This document shows, piece by piece, positions 9,600-18,261 of a DNA stretch of 63,982 nucleotides. How positions within the stretch are numbered: position 1 is the stretch's first letter; each line of letters starts with the position of its first letter. The position numbers and the translations under genes are program-made. Origin of the DNA: Fibrobacter sp. (GTDB lineage: Bacteria; Fibrobacterota; Fibrobacteria; Fibrobacterales; Fibrobacteraceae); assembly GCA_024398955.1 (NCBI GenBank), contig JAKSIG010000015.1:1-63982 (forward strand), read 5' to 3'. The notes beneath the pieces are model-generated. The model worked only from the letters and a program-made list of their open reading frames with translations. It had not been told where the DNA came from and made no database searches.

Positions 9600-10559
9600 T
9601 TAGGCCTTAAGTGCTTCCATTACTTTGGAAACTGCAGAGGGGGTTACGCAGACTGTTTGGTATGCAGTAAAGATCCGGGGATTTTTACGTAATTGGGGGG
9701 CTAGCCTGCAGGCGTCCTTATGGGTTATGATAAAGGCATCCTGAGGAAATTTCTTTAGAGCCCGCTGGATTTTCTTTGCGAAGTGGCGGTCGTGATCCTT
9801 CAGAAAAGTTTTTCTGGAAGGCGTAATGCCGTAATTTTCAAGGTCGAGGATGAATCGCCCCGGATCTCCAATACCACAGAAAATGTTCACTTGTTTGTAA
9901 TTCGGCGCGGCGTCGGCAAGGTTCTCGTCAAGTGCGTTTGTAATTTTCCTGATGGAGAATCTGATGTCAGCGCGTTTAAGGCTGATGGTGGCCGTAGCGT
10001 TCGTGTGGTCCTTGGGGAGACTGCGAAAAGGTCCCGCTGGCCACAGGTCTTGCAGGCCGCCAGGTGTTTCGTCTGAAATCACATGGATGTTGACCGCCCC
10101 CGCAAGTCGGCTGTCCTCGAACCCGTCGTCGCAGATAATGTAGTCTGGACGTTGCCTGCTGCAGTTGCCGTCACCGGATTTCCGGTCCAGCAGGGCTAGA
10201 ACTGTTTTGTATCGGTCTGACGTCTCGATGATTTCGATGCAGTCTTCCGTTCCGAGAACCTCCCGATACATCTGGGCTTCGTCGTAGGCGTAGGAATGGC
10301 AGAGGATTGCGATGTGCCTTGTCTTTTGAGGACCTGCGGCTTGTGCAGGCCGTATCCGGCCAAGCTCTTTTGCGAGCCAAAGGCAGAAGGGGGTCTTTCC
10401 TGCGCCCCCTGCGCGATAGCTTCCTACTACAATAAGTTTCGCCGGTTTTAATTTTGCTGGCAGACTGCGGTCGGGACGCAAACAGATTGCATGGTGCAGC
10501 AAATAAGCCGCCCTGTAACAGACGGCAATTATTCGCTTGAATACTGCAATACAGTTCAT
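9600..10559 (-). CDS. lpxK: Tetraacyldisaccharide 4'-kinase LpxK
   Basis: Phosphorylates the 4' position of the lipid A disaccharide at the inner membrane. The P-loop reads VVGSYRAGGAGKTP and the conserved acidic motif is DDGFEDSRL (DDGLQHxxL in most homologues). I chose the inner ATG at 10559 because LHHAICLRP after it matches the family N-terminus; a longer frame from 10682 would overlap aroC and translate a GC-rich repeat. The gene follows aroC on the same strand. Several motifs are divergent but the family assignment is firm. Confidence 0.86.
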   Translation of the reverse strand: MNCIAVFKRIIAVCYRAAYLLHHAICLRPDRSLPAKLKPAKLIVVGSYRAGGAGKTPFCLWLAKELGRIRPAQAAGPQKTRHIAILCHSYAYDEAQMYREVLGTEDCIEIIETSDRYKTVLALLDRKSGDGNCSRQRPDYIICDDGFEDSRLAGAVNIHVISDETPGGLQDLWPAGPFRSLPKDHTNATATISLKRADIRFSIRKITNALDENLADAAPNYKQVNIFCGIGDPGRFILDLENYGITPSRKTFLKDHDRHFAKKIQRALKKFPQDAFIITHKDACRLAPQLRKNPRIFTAYQTVCVTPSAVSKVMEALKA

Positions 10560-10575
10560 AAGGTTGGCGGGTCCG

Positions 10576-10640
10576 TTGCGGCTGCGCCCCCTCGGCAGGT
10601 TCGGTGCGGCGGGGGCCAGGGGGCGGTACCCCCTTGCATC
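10576..10640. repeat. GC-rich palindromic stretch between aroC and lpxK
   Basis: A C/G-tract-rich stretch unlike its surroundings, with a perfect 6-bp hairpin AGGGGG (10618-10623) and CCCCCT (10629-10634) plus neighbouring G5/C5 runs. It sits just after the aroC stop and before the preferred lpxK start. It may be an extragenic palindromic repeat or a weak attenuating hairpin; there is no T tract. Confidence 0.45.
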
Positions 10641-10641
10641 A

Positions 10642-11724
10642 TTACAGGCAGTTGCGTTTTTGTTGCAGGAACAGGTCTGCAAGGACCAGTGCAGCCATGC
10701 TTTCTACGATTACGGGGGCACGAACGGCTACGCAGGGGTCGTGACGACCCTTGGCCAGCAGCTGACCGTTCTCGCCGCCACGGCCGGCGGTATTCTGGTT
10801 CTGGCTGATGGTTGCTGTGGGCTTGAAGGCCACCTTGCAGTAAATGGGTTCGCCATTGCTGATGCCACCCAGGGATCCACCTGCATTGTTGGTCTTGGTA
10901 TGGTAGCTGTTTCCGTCAAAGAATAGCTCGTCGTTGTGTTCGCTGCCGTGCATGCGGGCTGCGGCAAAGCCGCTGCCGATTTCAAAACCCTTGCTTGCAG
11001 GAATAGAAAGCATTGCTTGGGCAAGGAGAGCGTCTAGACGGTCGAAAACCGGTTCGCCGAGAGCGACGGGCGGATTCTTTACCAGGAGGCACACTGTCCC
11101 GCCGACGCTGTCGCAGTTCTGGCGGGCTTCCATGACTACTTCTTCCATCTTGGCGCTGGCCTCGGGGTCGGGGCAGCGGACGGCAGATGCTTCTATCTGG
11201 TCCAAAGTCAGAGTGTTCAGGTCCAGGGGGCCGCAGTCCACGTTGCCTATGGAGTTTACCCAGGCAATGATTTCGGTGCCGGCAACCTGCTTCAGCAATT
11301 TCTTGGCTACGGCGCCAGCGGCCACGCGGCCGATGGTCTCGCGGGCGGAACTGCGTCCGCCGCCGCGGTAGTCTCTAAAACCGTACTTTAGGTCATAGCA
11401 CAGGTCGGCGTGGCCCGGACGATACCATTTCTGGATTTCAGCATAGTCGTGACTGCGCTGGTCTTCGTTGAAAACTGCGAAAGAAATGGGGGTTCCTGTG
11501 GTTTTTCCTTCAAAAACGCCTGAAAGGATACGGACCTGGTCCTTTTCGTCGCGTGGAGTGGTCATTTTATTTTGACCGGGACGACGGCGGTTCAGCTCGG
11601 CCTGGATATCGGCTTCGTCGAGGGGGAGTCCTGCAGGGCATCCGTCAAGGACGGAGCCTACGCCTGCGCCATGGGATTCACCCCAGGTCGTAACAGAAAA
11701 AATCTTACCAAAAGTGCTAGACAT
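10642..11724 (-). CDS. aroC: Chorismate synthase AroC
   Basis: Converts 5-enolpyruvylshikimate-3-phosphate to chorismate using reduced FMN, the last step of the shikimate pathway. Family signatures are clear: TFGKIFSVTTWGESHGAG at the N-terminus, RRRPGQ, the GYRD-like KYGFRDYRGGGRSSARET block, and the C-terminal SLGGISNGEPI. Length (360 residues) is normal. ATG 11724 is preferred over an in-frame TTG two codons upstream. Confidence 0.97.
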   Translation of the reverse strand: MSSTFGKIFSVTTWGESHGAGVGSVLDGCPAGLPLDEADIQAELNRRRPGQNKMTTPRDEKDQVRILSGVFEGKTTGTPISFAVFNEDQRSHDYAEIQKWYRPGHADLCYDLKYGFRDYRGGGRSSARETIGRVAAGAVAKKLLKQVAGTEIIAWVNSIGNVDCGPLDLNTLTLDQIEASAVRCPDPEASAKMEEVVMEARQNCDSVGGTVCLLVKNPPVALGEPVFDRLDALLAQAMLSIPASKGFEIGSGFAAARMHGSEHNDELFFDGNSYHTKTNNAGGSLGGISNGEPIYCKVAFKPTATISQNQNTAGRGGENGQLLAKGRHDPCVAVRAPVIVESMAALVLADLFLQQKRNCL

Positions 11725-11828
11725 GCCCAAAATATAGCTAATCGCAATTTTTATAAGAAAATATCAGTTAAGGACTTACCATAATCAAAAAGTTTACTAT
11801 CTTTTACATTGGTTTTTAGGAGACCGCT

Positions 11829-12437
11829 GTGCATCGTATAGTTTTTTTAATTGTGTTATTGACAACACTCCTGTCTGCAGGGGCGTTTGCTCAACGTAGC
11901 AATGAATTTGCCGGCATCCCCTTTGGCGCTTCTCGCGAAACCGTCATTGAAGAAGTCATGAAGATGGGGTATGACCCTTATGGTCAGAGTGGCGCGGGCG
12001 AACGCATTGTGATTCCTGTATTCCTGTTCGGTGAACTGCCTGTCCAGGTCGACTTCATTTTCAATAAGAACGACAAGTTCCAGTCCTTTGAAATCCGCAC
12101 AGGTCGTGTAGAACGCGCCCGCTTGAGCAAGGCTTTCGAAGCTGCCGACTATATGTCCGACCAGTTTACCCTCAAGTACGGTAAGCCTTCTCCTACGCCT
12201 CCGCTGGATGAAACTTCCGAACTCAAGGAATCTCTCCCCAACATTTACCAGCGATGGATTTCCATTAAGGACCAGAGCACCCAGGAACGTTCCATGGACG
12301 CAGACATTTCTATCCTCCAGAGAGATGGCCGTTATTTTGTTCGTGGTTACGTAGTTCACCGCAAGATCGCTTCCGAAAAGCGTTCTTCTGGATCTTCCAA
12401 GAAGCCCAAGAGCGGATCGGAACGCCCGGTATTCTAA
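11829..12437 (+). CDS. Secreted protein of unknown function
   Basis: A 202-residue exported protein starting at GTG, supported by TAGGAG 6 bases upstream and by the signal peptide (MHRIVFLIVLLTTLLSAGAFAQ). The mature part begins SNEFAGIPFGASRETVIEEVMKMG, which resembles small bacterial periplasmic proteins with an IPFG-S-x-E-x-V motif, but I cannot assign a function. The C-terminus is basic and serine/lysine-rich. It stands alone between divergent aroC and a terminator. Confidence 0.8.
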   Translation: MHRIVFLIVLLTTLLSAGAFAQRSNEFAGIPFGASRETVIEEVMKMGYDPYGQSGAGERIVIPVFLFGELPVQVDFIFNKNDKFQSFEIRTGRVERARLSKAFEAADYMSDQFTLKYGKPSPTPPLDETSELKESLPNIYQRWISIKDQSTQERSMDADISILQRDGRYFVRGYVVHRKIASEKRSSGSSKKPKSGSERPVF

Positions 12438-12461
12438 CGGATTGTCGATGTTTAAAAGAAT

Positions 12462-12486
12462 GCTCCGCTTTGGCGGGGCTTTTTTT
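12462..12486 (+). terminator. Intrinsic terminator
   Basis: GCTCCGC (12462-12468) pairs with GCGGGGC (12473-12479), one G-U pair, followed by eight T. A second hairpin of 9 bp lies directly after it (12490-12498 with 12503-12511). Confidence 0.85.
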
Positions 12487-12582
12487 TATGTCCCGAAGTG
12501 GCCTTTGGGACTGGGATTCTGTATATTGAATGCGCTTTCCTAATTCTTTTTTGGGAGGTGGATCAAAAAAATCAAATTATTC

Positions 12583-12626
12583 TTGACAATAACATGTAAT
12601 GATTATAAATTTGTAATTGTTACAAA
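12583..12626 (+). promoter_or_regulatory. Promoter with overlapping PerR/Fur-type operators for the rubrerythrin operon
   Basis: A consensus -35 TTGACA (12583-12588) is followed by TATAAA (12604-12609) at 15 bp. The -10 region lies inside a near-perfect palindrome ATTATAAATTTGTAAT (12602-12617), which resembles PerR boxes. It overlaps a second perfect palindrome, TTTGTAA (12610-12616) and TTACAAA (12620-12626). A Fur-family regulator is encoded in the same operon, so autoregulation is likely. Binding is inferred, not shown. Confidence 0.7.
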
Positions 12627-12759
12627 CAATTCTTGCAACGGAATTTCGCTTCCGCGATTCCAAAGAGGCAAGATAACTGTTAACCCGGCGCAATGGTTTT
12701 ATGAAAAGTCCAATGACTGCCGTTGCGCCCTTTCTCGGAAAAGTCCGAAGGAGTGAATT
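12618..12759 (+). promoter_or_regulatory. Structured 5' leader of the rubrerythrin gene
   Basis: The roughly 140-nt leader folds into three consecutive elements: CTTGC/GCAAG (12632-12636, 12668-12672) enclosing GGAAT/ATTCC (12640-12644, 12657-12661); a 10-bp stem GGCGCAATGG/CCGTTGCGCC (12687-12696, 12720-12729); and TCGGA/TCCGA (12735-12739, 12744-12748) abutting the ribosome binding site GAAGGAG (12747-12753). The last stem could mask the RBS. Confidence 0.5.
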
Positions 12760-13344
12760 ATGAAGGTTTGGAAGTGCAAGGTCTGCGGTTACATTCACAT
12801 GGGCGAAGAGGCTCCGGATGAATGCCCGCTGTGCAAGGCCAAGAAGGCTGCTTTCGTTTTGCAGGGTGATTCCGCTCCTGCAGCGGCAACCGCCGGTGCT
12901 AAGATGGTGAAGACCGTATTCGCCGACGAACACAAGGTGGGTATTGCCAAGGGTCTGGATCCTGAAGTGGTCCAGGGACTTCGCGAAAACTTCAATGGCG
13001 AATGCTGCGAGGTGGGTATGTATCTTGCCATGAGCCGCCAGGCTGATCGTGAAGGTTATCCCGAAGTGGCCGAAGCCTACAAGCGCATTGCCTTCGAGGA
13101 AGCTGAACATGCCGCCAAGTTTGCGGAACTCCTGGGCGAAGTGGTTCATGCAGACACCAAGCTGAACCTTCAGCTCCGCGTGGCAGCAGAAGCTGGCGCC
13201 ACCGAGGGCAAACTTGCTCTTGCCAAGCGTGCCAAGGAACTGAATTACGACGCCATCCACGACACCGTCCATGAAATGTGCAAGGACGAGGCCCGCCACG
13301 GTGGCGCGTTTGAAGGCCTCCTGAACCGTTACTTCAGCAAGTAA
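12760..13344 (+). CDS. Reverse rubrerythrin (peroxide-reducing)
   Basis: A 194-residue non-haem iron protein. The rubredoxin-like iron site comes first (CKVCGY and CPLC within residues 6-28), followed by a ferritin-like di-iron domain with the E-x-x-C/E-x-x-H type motifs [22 protein letters not shown] and [11 protein letters not shown]. This reversed domain order defines reverse rubrerythrins, NADH-linked H2O2 reductases of anaerobes. The strong RBS GAAGGAG precedes ATG 12760. The next gene is a Fur-family regulator, the typical arrangement of a PerR-controlled peroxide response. Confidence 0.95.
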   Translation: MKVWKCKVCGYIHMGEEAPDECPLCKAKKAAFVLQGDSAPAAATAGAKMVKTVFADEHKVGIAKGLDPEVVQGLRENFNGECCEVGMYLAMSRQADREGYPEVAEAYKRIAFEEAEHAAKFAELLGEVVHADTKLNLQLRVAAEAGATEGKLALAKRAKELNYDAIHDTVHEMCKDEARHGGAFEGLLNRYFSK

Positions 13345-13405
13345 TTCCCGTTGGGTGAATTTTCCGGCTGGGCTGCAACCCTGAAAAACTATCCATTGAG
13401 ATGAT

Positions 13406-13828
13406 ATGAAACAGACTGCGGAAATATTGTCGAGCCACGGCATTCGTCCTTCCTTACAGCGGGTGACGGTGCTGCATTACCTGCGGGGTGTAAAGACTCA
13501 CCCCACGGTGGATACGATCTACCAGGACCTGCTTCCCGAAAATCCATCCCTTTCGCGGACTACGGTGTACAATACACTGCAGCTTCTGAACGAGAACGGG
13601 CTGGTACTTGCTCTGGACTTTGGGGAAGGCTTTCTGCGCTACGACGCGGATTGCAGTCCTCATTGCCATTTCAAGTGCAGCCATTGCGGCCAGGTATACG
13701 ACCTGATGACGCCTCCGCCGGACTGTTCAACCATGCTTCCTGCAGGGTTTACCCTGAAGGGGGTTCAGCTCAGCCTGTTCGGTACTTGCGACAAGTGCTC
13801 CAAAGCGCTAGACGCAACTCTTAAGTAG
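13406..13828 (+). CDS. PerR/Fur-family transcriptional regulator
   Basis: A 140-residue Fur-superfamily repressor. The winged-helix part has THPTVDTIYQDL and SRTTVYNTLQLL. Metal ligands follow: HCHFKCSHCGQVYDL includes the first CxxC pair, and GTCDKCSKAL the second CxxC, so a structural zinc site is complete. Downstream of the reverse rubrerythrin by 61 bp with no terminator, it is probably cotranscribed and represses the shared promoter. PerR is favoured over Fur on context alone. Confidence 0.9.
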   Translation: MKQTAEILSSHGIRPSLQRVTVLHYLRGVKTHPTVDTIYQDLLPENPSLSRTTVYNTLQLLNENGLVLALDFGEGFLRYDADCSPHCHFKCSHCGQVYDLMTPPPDCSTMLPAGFTLKGVQLSLFGTCDKCSKALDATLK

Positions 13829-13852
13829 CGCAAAGGGAATTTATTTCCTAAA

Positions 13853-13889
13853 CGAGAAGAACCCCGGTCTTGCCGGGGCTCTTCTTTTA
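13853..13889. terminator. Bidirectional terminator between perR-like gene and ktrA
   Basis: CCCCGG (13862-13867) pairs with CCGGGG (13873-13878); flanking GAAGA and TCTTC extend the stem and T runs occur on both sides, so it can stop both convergent genes. Confidence 0.85.
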
Positions 13890-13922
13890 TTCAAATTGCG
13901 GTGTGGTCCTGCAGCCTTTGTA

Positions 13923-14579
13923 TTAAGCCTTGAACTTGTCCAGGGCCTCGTTGGGGCCGATGACGAACAGTACGTCGTTTTCCTTGAGGGGGTAGTCCGC
14001 AATGTTACCGATCTTGGGGCTGGGTTCCAGCGGGTCGCGGATGGCGATCACCTGGATGCCGTACTTGTGGGTAAGGCTAAGGTCCTTAAGGGTCTTGCCC
14101 CAGAAGGATTCGGGGCAGGCCAGTTCCACGATGGAGAAACCTTCCATGAAGGGCAGGTAGTCCAGCATGTTGGGGCGGTTGAGACGTTCGGCCAGGGAAA
14201 TGGCCATGTCGCGTTCCGGATGGAAGATGTCTGCGACGCCAAGCTTCTCGAGGATGGTGGTGTGGGCGGGGCTACTGGACTTGGCGATGATGTGCTTGAC
14301 GCCAAGTTCCTTTAGGTTGAGAACCGTAAGGAGGGATGCCTGCAGGTCTTCGCCGATACAGCAGATGACGCTGTCTACCTTGGCCAGGGGCAGGGACTGG
14401 AGTTGCTTCTTGCGGGTGCCGTCGGCAACTACGGCCTGGGCCACCTGGTTGGAAATGTCCTGGATTTTTTCGGGGCTGGGGTCCACAACCATGACGTCGT
14501 GACCAAGGGCGGTCAGGTGACGTGCCAGAAAGTAGCCGGTGTTACCCAGGCCGATAACTACAAATTGTTTAGAAGCCAT
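13923..14579 (-). CDS. ktrA: KtrA/TrkA-type K+ channel regulatory subunit
   Basis: A 218-residue cytosolic RCK protein. Residues 1-130 form a Rossmann NAD/ATP-binding domain (FVVIGLGNTGYFLARHL, then acidic VVDPSPEK), and residues about 135-218 are a TrkA-C domain. It gates the KtrB-type channel encoded just upstream on the same strand (184-bp gap). Length and single RCK unit match KtrA, not the doubled TrkA of enterics. Confidence 0.92.
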   Translation of the reverse strand: MASKQFVVIGLGNTGYFLARHLTALGHDVMVVDPSPEKIQDISNQVAQAVVADGTRKKQLQSLPLAKVDSVICCIGEDLQASLLTVLNLKELGVKHIIAKSSSPAHTTILEKLGVADIFHPERDMAISLAERLNRPNMLDYLPFMEGFSIVELACPESFWGKTLKDLSLTHKYGIQVIAIRDPLEPSPKIGNIADYPLKENDVLFVIGPNEALDKFKA

Positions 14580-14639
14580 ATAAGCAAAGATAGAAAAATG
14601 CTTAGCATTTTTCCATTTTTGCAGTTACTAGTTATGATT

Positions 14640-14744
14640 TATGAAGTATGAAAGTTCGCAGGAAAGTTTCGCCGCGACACTTTGCTTGAGGTAAAATCAT
14701 GAATTCTGGAGTTGTTTCTCGTAATTCATAATTCATACTTCATA
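14640..14744. repeat. AT-rich inverted repeat between ktrB and ktrA
   Basis: TATGAAGTATGAA (14640-14652) and its exact complement TTCATACTTCATA (14732-14744) flank about 80 bases. Near the right arm is TAATTCATAATTCAT; similar AATTACGAATTATGA text occurs after exbD at 47196-47210. It may be a dispersed AT-rich extragenic repeat. Confidence 0.45.
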
Positions 14745-14763
14745 CCTGTGGGTTAAGTGAAAC

Positions 14764-16203
14764 TTAACCCACCATAATGTCTTCTTCGGCGTACCACATG
14801 CCGTCTTCCTGCTTCATTGCCACAGCGGAAATCAGGAAAAGAGGGCCCATTCGACCGATAAACATGACCGTGCAGACGATAATCTTGCCTGGAATGGACA
14901 GTTCCGAGGTTAGCCCCATGGATAGGCCGCAGGTGCTGTAGGCGCTGACCACCTCAAAGAATACCTTTAGGAAGGACCCCTGGGCGTTGGTATCGCCGGT
15001 GGCCTCGGTTTCCAGTAGGATCAGGGTGGCTACAACGATGACGACGATTGCCACCACGAAGATTCGTACGGCCTTGTCGACGGTAGTTTCGGGAATGGTC
15101 CTGCCAAGAATCTGGGTCTTGTTGCGGCCCAGCAGGCGGTTGAAGCCAAGGAGGCAGATTACGGCGGTAGTCGTTGTCTTGATGCCGCCGCCACAGCTAC
15201 CGGGGTTGGCGCCGATGAGCATGATAATCACGAAGTAGAACAGGGATCCTACGCTGAGACAAGGAGTGTCGATGTTGTTCAGGCCTGCGGTACGGCTGGT
15301 AAAGGCCATGAACAGGCTTGATTCCAGTTTTTCGGCAAAACTAAGGTCGGCGAAAGTGTTGTTCCATTCGCTAAAGATGAAGAAGGCGATGCTAACAACA
15401 ATGATGATTGCCGTGAACACGGTTGCGATTCTGGTATGTAGAGAGATTTTTTGGAAGGAACGCTTCTTGAAGTCAAACATGTAACGCGCTTCGGTAATGG
15501 CCAGGAAGCCGAACCCGCCGGCCAATGCCAGAATGCAGGTGGTAATGTTGACTATGGGATTCAGCTGGAAACGGACCAGGGAATCGGGGAACAGGGTGAA
15601 GCCCACGTTGCAGAAGGAACTGATGGATTGGAAGATGCTTCCGAAGATTCGGTTGTACAGGCTATAATCTATTAGGACTTCTTCGGTAAACTGGGTAAAG
15701 TAGAAGACTGCACCGATTGCTTCTAGCCCAAACATGAAGGGGAGAACCGCCCTTAGAATTTTCTTGGGGTCTACGTTACCTTCTTGAGTGTAGTTGGCGA
15801 GAAGGGCGGACTGGTGGTTGAATCCCGGGTGCATGCCTGCCAGAAGGATAATCACCGTAGAAATTGTCATGATACCGAGACCGCCGGCCTGCATCAGGAA
15901 TACCAGGATCCAGTTGCCGATGCCCGTAAAGCTAGAGCTAATGTCAATGGTCGAAAGTCCGGTGACGCAAACTGCGGAAGTGGCCGTAAAAAGGGCGTCT
16001 AGAAAGCTGACAGGATTGCGCTGGGAAATGGGCAATGACAGGAGAACGGCGCCTAATGTAATTAGAGCCATATAGCCTGCCACGATCAACATGATGGGGT
16101 TGACGTTCTTTTTCTTTCTGTCAATGGTTTTTTCGACATAGTCGAAAGCGCGATATCTAGAGTGCAGCATATCTGTAAAGATAGCTTTTTTGAAGACGTC
16201 CAT
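14764..16203 (-). CDS. ktrB: KtrB/TrkH-type potassium channel subunit
   Basis: A 479-residue integral membrane protein with about eight to ten hydrophobic helices in the TrkH/KtrB order. Filter-like segments can be seen: TSAVCVTGLST, SISSFCNVGFT, TSRTAGLNN and YSTCGLSMGLT, the four pore loops with central glycines. It forms the ion pathway regulated by the KtrA subunit encoded downstream. The N-terminus (MDVFKKAIFTDML) is cytosolic and basic, as in KtrB relatives. Confidence 0.93.
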   Translation of the reverse strand: MDVFKKAIFTDMLHSRYRAFDYVEKTIDRKKKNVNPIMLIVAGYMALITLGAVLLSLPISQRNPVSFLDALFTATSAVCVTGLSTIDISSSFTGIGNWILVFLMQAGGLGIMTISTVIILLAGMHPGFNHQSALLANYTQEGNVDPKKILRAVLPFMFGLEAIGAVFYFTQFTEEVLIDYSLYNRIFGSIFQSISSFCNVGFTLFPDSLVRFQLNPIVNITTCILALAGGFGFLAITEARYMFDFKKRSFQKISLHTRIATVFTAIIIVVSIAFFIFSEWNNTFADLSFAEKLESSLFMAFTSRTAGLNNIDTPCLSVGSLFYFVIIMLIGANPGSCGGGIKTTTTAVICLLGFNRLLGRNKTQILGRTIPETTVDKAVRIFVVAIVVIVVATLILLETEATGDTNAQGSFLKVFFEVVSAYSTCGLSMGLTSELSIPGKIIVCTVMFIGRMGPLFLISAVAMKQEDGMWYAEEDIMVG

Positions 16204-16284
16204 TTAGCATGGGTCGGCTATGTCAAGAGCAACTTGAGGTCGCTCTTGCCGTGACCCCGCCCATTTTCTATCTTGCGGCCCGCT

Positions 16285-17181
16285 ATGAAGAATTTGCGTG
16301 CCATTTTGATGCCGATTGCAATTATTCTCGGCATTTTGCTCCCCCAGGCCAGCGTTCTTTCGCCGACCCTCCCGTTCCAGATCGGAACCATGATGCTGTT
16401 GACCTTTATCGGCAAGGTCCCGCCCCAGGAGCACGGCTATACCTTCAAGATCGAGGTTCGCGCCTTTATCGCCAGCATGCTGCTGCTTGCCCTTTTGTGG
16501 GTGAGCGTTGAAGTTTTTGGCCTGCCCCGTGACGTTTTGCTGGGTGGCGCCATCATCTGCCTTTGTCCACCGGCAAATGCGGCCCCCGCCATGGCCAAGA
16601 TGCTGGGCGGAAACCCGGTGCTTGCCCTCAAGATTTTCCTGAGCGGCCACCTGATCGCCTGTTTCAGCATCCCTATTATATATGGTTACCTGACAGGCTC
16701 CGAGGCGGGCTTTGCTGACATTGCCCTGCGAATCTTCAATTCCATCCAGCCCATCATTTCTATCCCGCTGGCGCTGGCCCTGGGCGTTCGCAGTTTCTAT
16801 CCGGAAGTTGCCGACAAGGTGGCAAAGCTTTCCAAGTACACCATCTTTATCTGGACCTTCAGCGTGTTCGTGATTCTTGCCAAGGCCAGCCGCGACATTC
16901 GCGAAATGGGCTTTGCAGAACTGTGGAATAGCGGAACCTTGCCGCTTCTTGCCGTGGTTGCACTGGTCATTTGCATTTTGCAGTTTGTGCTGGGTTGGTT
17001 CTGCGACAAGAAACACCCCATCGAAAGTTCCCAGAGCATGGGCCAGAAGAACACCACCTTGGTCATCTGGATTGCAAGCCTTTACGCAGGCCCCGTGGCG
17101 GCCATCGCTCCCACCTGCTATGTGGTGTGGCAGAACCTGGTGCTCACCTACATGAGTGCCAAGGTGAAACCTCAGAAATAA
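16285..17181 (+). CDS. SBF/BASS-type transporter
   Basis: A 298-residue polytopic membrane protein with about nine hydrophobic helices and the bile acid:sodium symporter fold. CPPANAAPAMAKMLGGNP and GQKNTTLVIWIASLYAGP match the two conserved crossover regions. ATG 16285 is preferred over TTG 16273 because it opens the first helix (MKNLRAILMPIAIILG). Substrate unknown; relatives move organic anions. It is more divergent than the second family member at 21352. Confidence 0.82.
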   Translation: MKNLRAILMPIAIILGILLPQASVLSPTLPFQIGTMMLLTFIGKVPPQEHGYTFKIEVRAFIASMLLLALLWVSVEVFGLPRDVLLGGAIICLCPPANAAPAMAKMLGGNPVLALKIFLSGHLIACFSIPIIYGYLTGSEAGFADIALRIFNSIQPIISIPLALALGVRSFYPEVADKVAKLSKYTIFIWTFSVFVILAKASRDIREMGFAELWNSGTLPLLAVVALVICILQFVLGWFCDKKHPIESSQSMGQKNTTLVIWIASLYAGPVAAIAPTCYVVWQNLVLTYMSAKVKPQK

Positions 17182-17209
17182 AAGTACTAGGCAGCAAATT
17201 TCAAAGTTT

Positions 17210-17238
17210 AAAAGGAGGAGTCGAATGGCTCCTTTTTT
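17210..17238. terminator. Bidirectional terminator
   Basis: AAAAGGAG (17210-17217) faces CTCCTTTT (17229-17236) with A and T runs on the two sides. It lies between the convergent transporter and FISUMP genes. Confidence 0.8.
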
Positions 17239-17240
17239 AA

Positions 17241-18191
17241 TTATAATCCTAGCAATTTTTTGGCTAAGGATGTTAGCCTGCTTGCCTGTCCAAAAGGCAA
17301 GCATTTTTTGTAATGCATTTCTCCATCATCGGGCTCGCTTTCAAATGAACAAAGTCCCTTGGACGTGAAGGCCAGATTGTCTTTGTCGGAATAGTTTTTA
17401 AACAGGGTGTTCTGCTCGATAGATTCAAGGCCTTCGGGATTTTCGTCGTAGGAATTCCCTGGGCATTCCATTGTCTTTGAATTTGACTTTACCCAGAATT
17501 GGGCAATGATGTTGTAGGCTCGAGGGCAAACTGGATTTACAGTTCCTGATTTTGTGACATTGACATAGGAACAGACCAAGATATTTTCGTTTTCAAATTC
17601 CTTATTAAGGAGAGCCTCGTAGCCATTGTCGCAACCACATTCATAGTTGCAATCATTTTCATCAAAATAATTGACGCAACGGATTGACATGGCGGCTTCC
17701 TTGGAAAAAGTGCTATTGCTGTAGGAAGAATTCTTGACGCTATAGAATAGGTACTTGCTTTTGGCCTTGTCGATTCGATCTTGGAGCCAGATGTCGGCTC
17801 TTTTGTCTAGGAGTTCGTACTTTCCTTTTGCATTTCTGAACCCGCCGGCAACAGGGTTGAATTTGGCGAAGGCTGCCTCATCTTTTTGAAGAGAATTGAA
17901 GTCGTCTTCGGACATCATGTTCCAGCCCATGGGGCATGCGAAAAGTCCTTTATCCCAAGTATATAATCTGCCGTACAATTCGCAGTTGGCGTCACTGTCG
18001 TCGTAACAGAAGGATCCCTTTTCGTTGTAAGCGAGATTCTTGGCGAAAATGGAAATTTCCTCTGTCTTGATGACTGGATATCTTTTCCCGTCGCGGAAAT
18101 CTTCGAAAATTTGCATTTCAACGGCTGAGATACTGCTTGCCAAGCTGCAAATGGTAAGTGCTTGTAAAAGAGAATATTTGAATATATTCAT
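17241..18191 (-). CDS. Secreted FISUMP-domain protein
   Basis: A 316-residue exported protein. The signal peptide is MNIFKYSLLQALTICSLASSISA. It is followed by a Fibrobacter succinogenes major paralogous (FISUMP) domain: EISIFAKNLAYN, CELYGRLYTWD, ACPMGWNMMSEDDFNSL and AMSIRCVNYF are the landmark blocks. The C-terminal 110 residues are cysteine-rich (CNYECGC) without a recognised domain. FISUMP function is unknown; the family is highly amplified in this lineage. Confidence 0.88.
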   Translation of the reverse strand: MNIFKYSLLQALTICSLASSISAVEMQIFEDFRDGKRYPVIKTEEISIFAKNLAYNEKGSFCYDDSDANCELYGRLYTWDKGLFACPMGWNMMSEDDFNSLQKDEAAFAKFNPVAGGFRNAKGKYELLDKRADIWLQDRIDKAKSKYLFYSVKNSSYSNSTFSKEAAMSIRCVNYFDENDCNYECGCDNGYEALLNKEFENENILVCSYVNVTKSGTVNPVCPRAYNIIAQFWVKSNSKTMECPGNSYDENPEGLESIEQNTLFKNYSDKDNLAFTSKGLCSFESEPDDGEMHYKKCLPFGQASRLTSLAKKLLGL

Positions 18192-18261
18192 GATTCTATA
18201 AGATATAGTTTTTTATTGTAGCATTGCGATAGGGGACTTTTATTCTTTATATATTTTTTTC

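Noticed and set aside
16204..17304. Long minus-strand reading frame of 366 codons opposite the SBF-type transporter
   Set aside because: Its protein is His/Gln/Asn-rich without family character, while the plus strand encodes a clear transporter; it is an antisense shadow.
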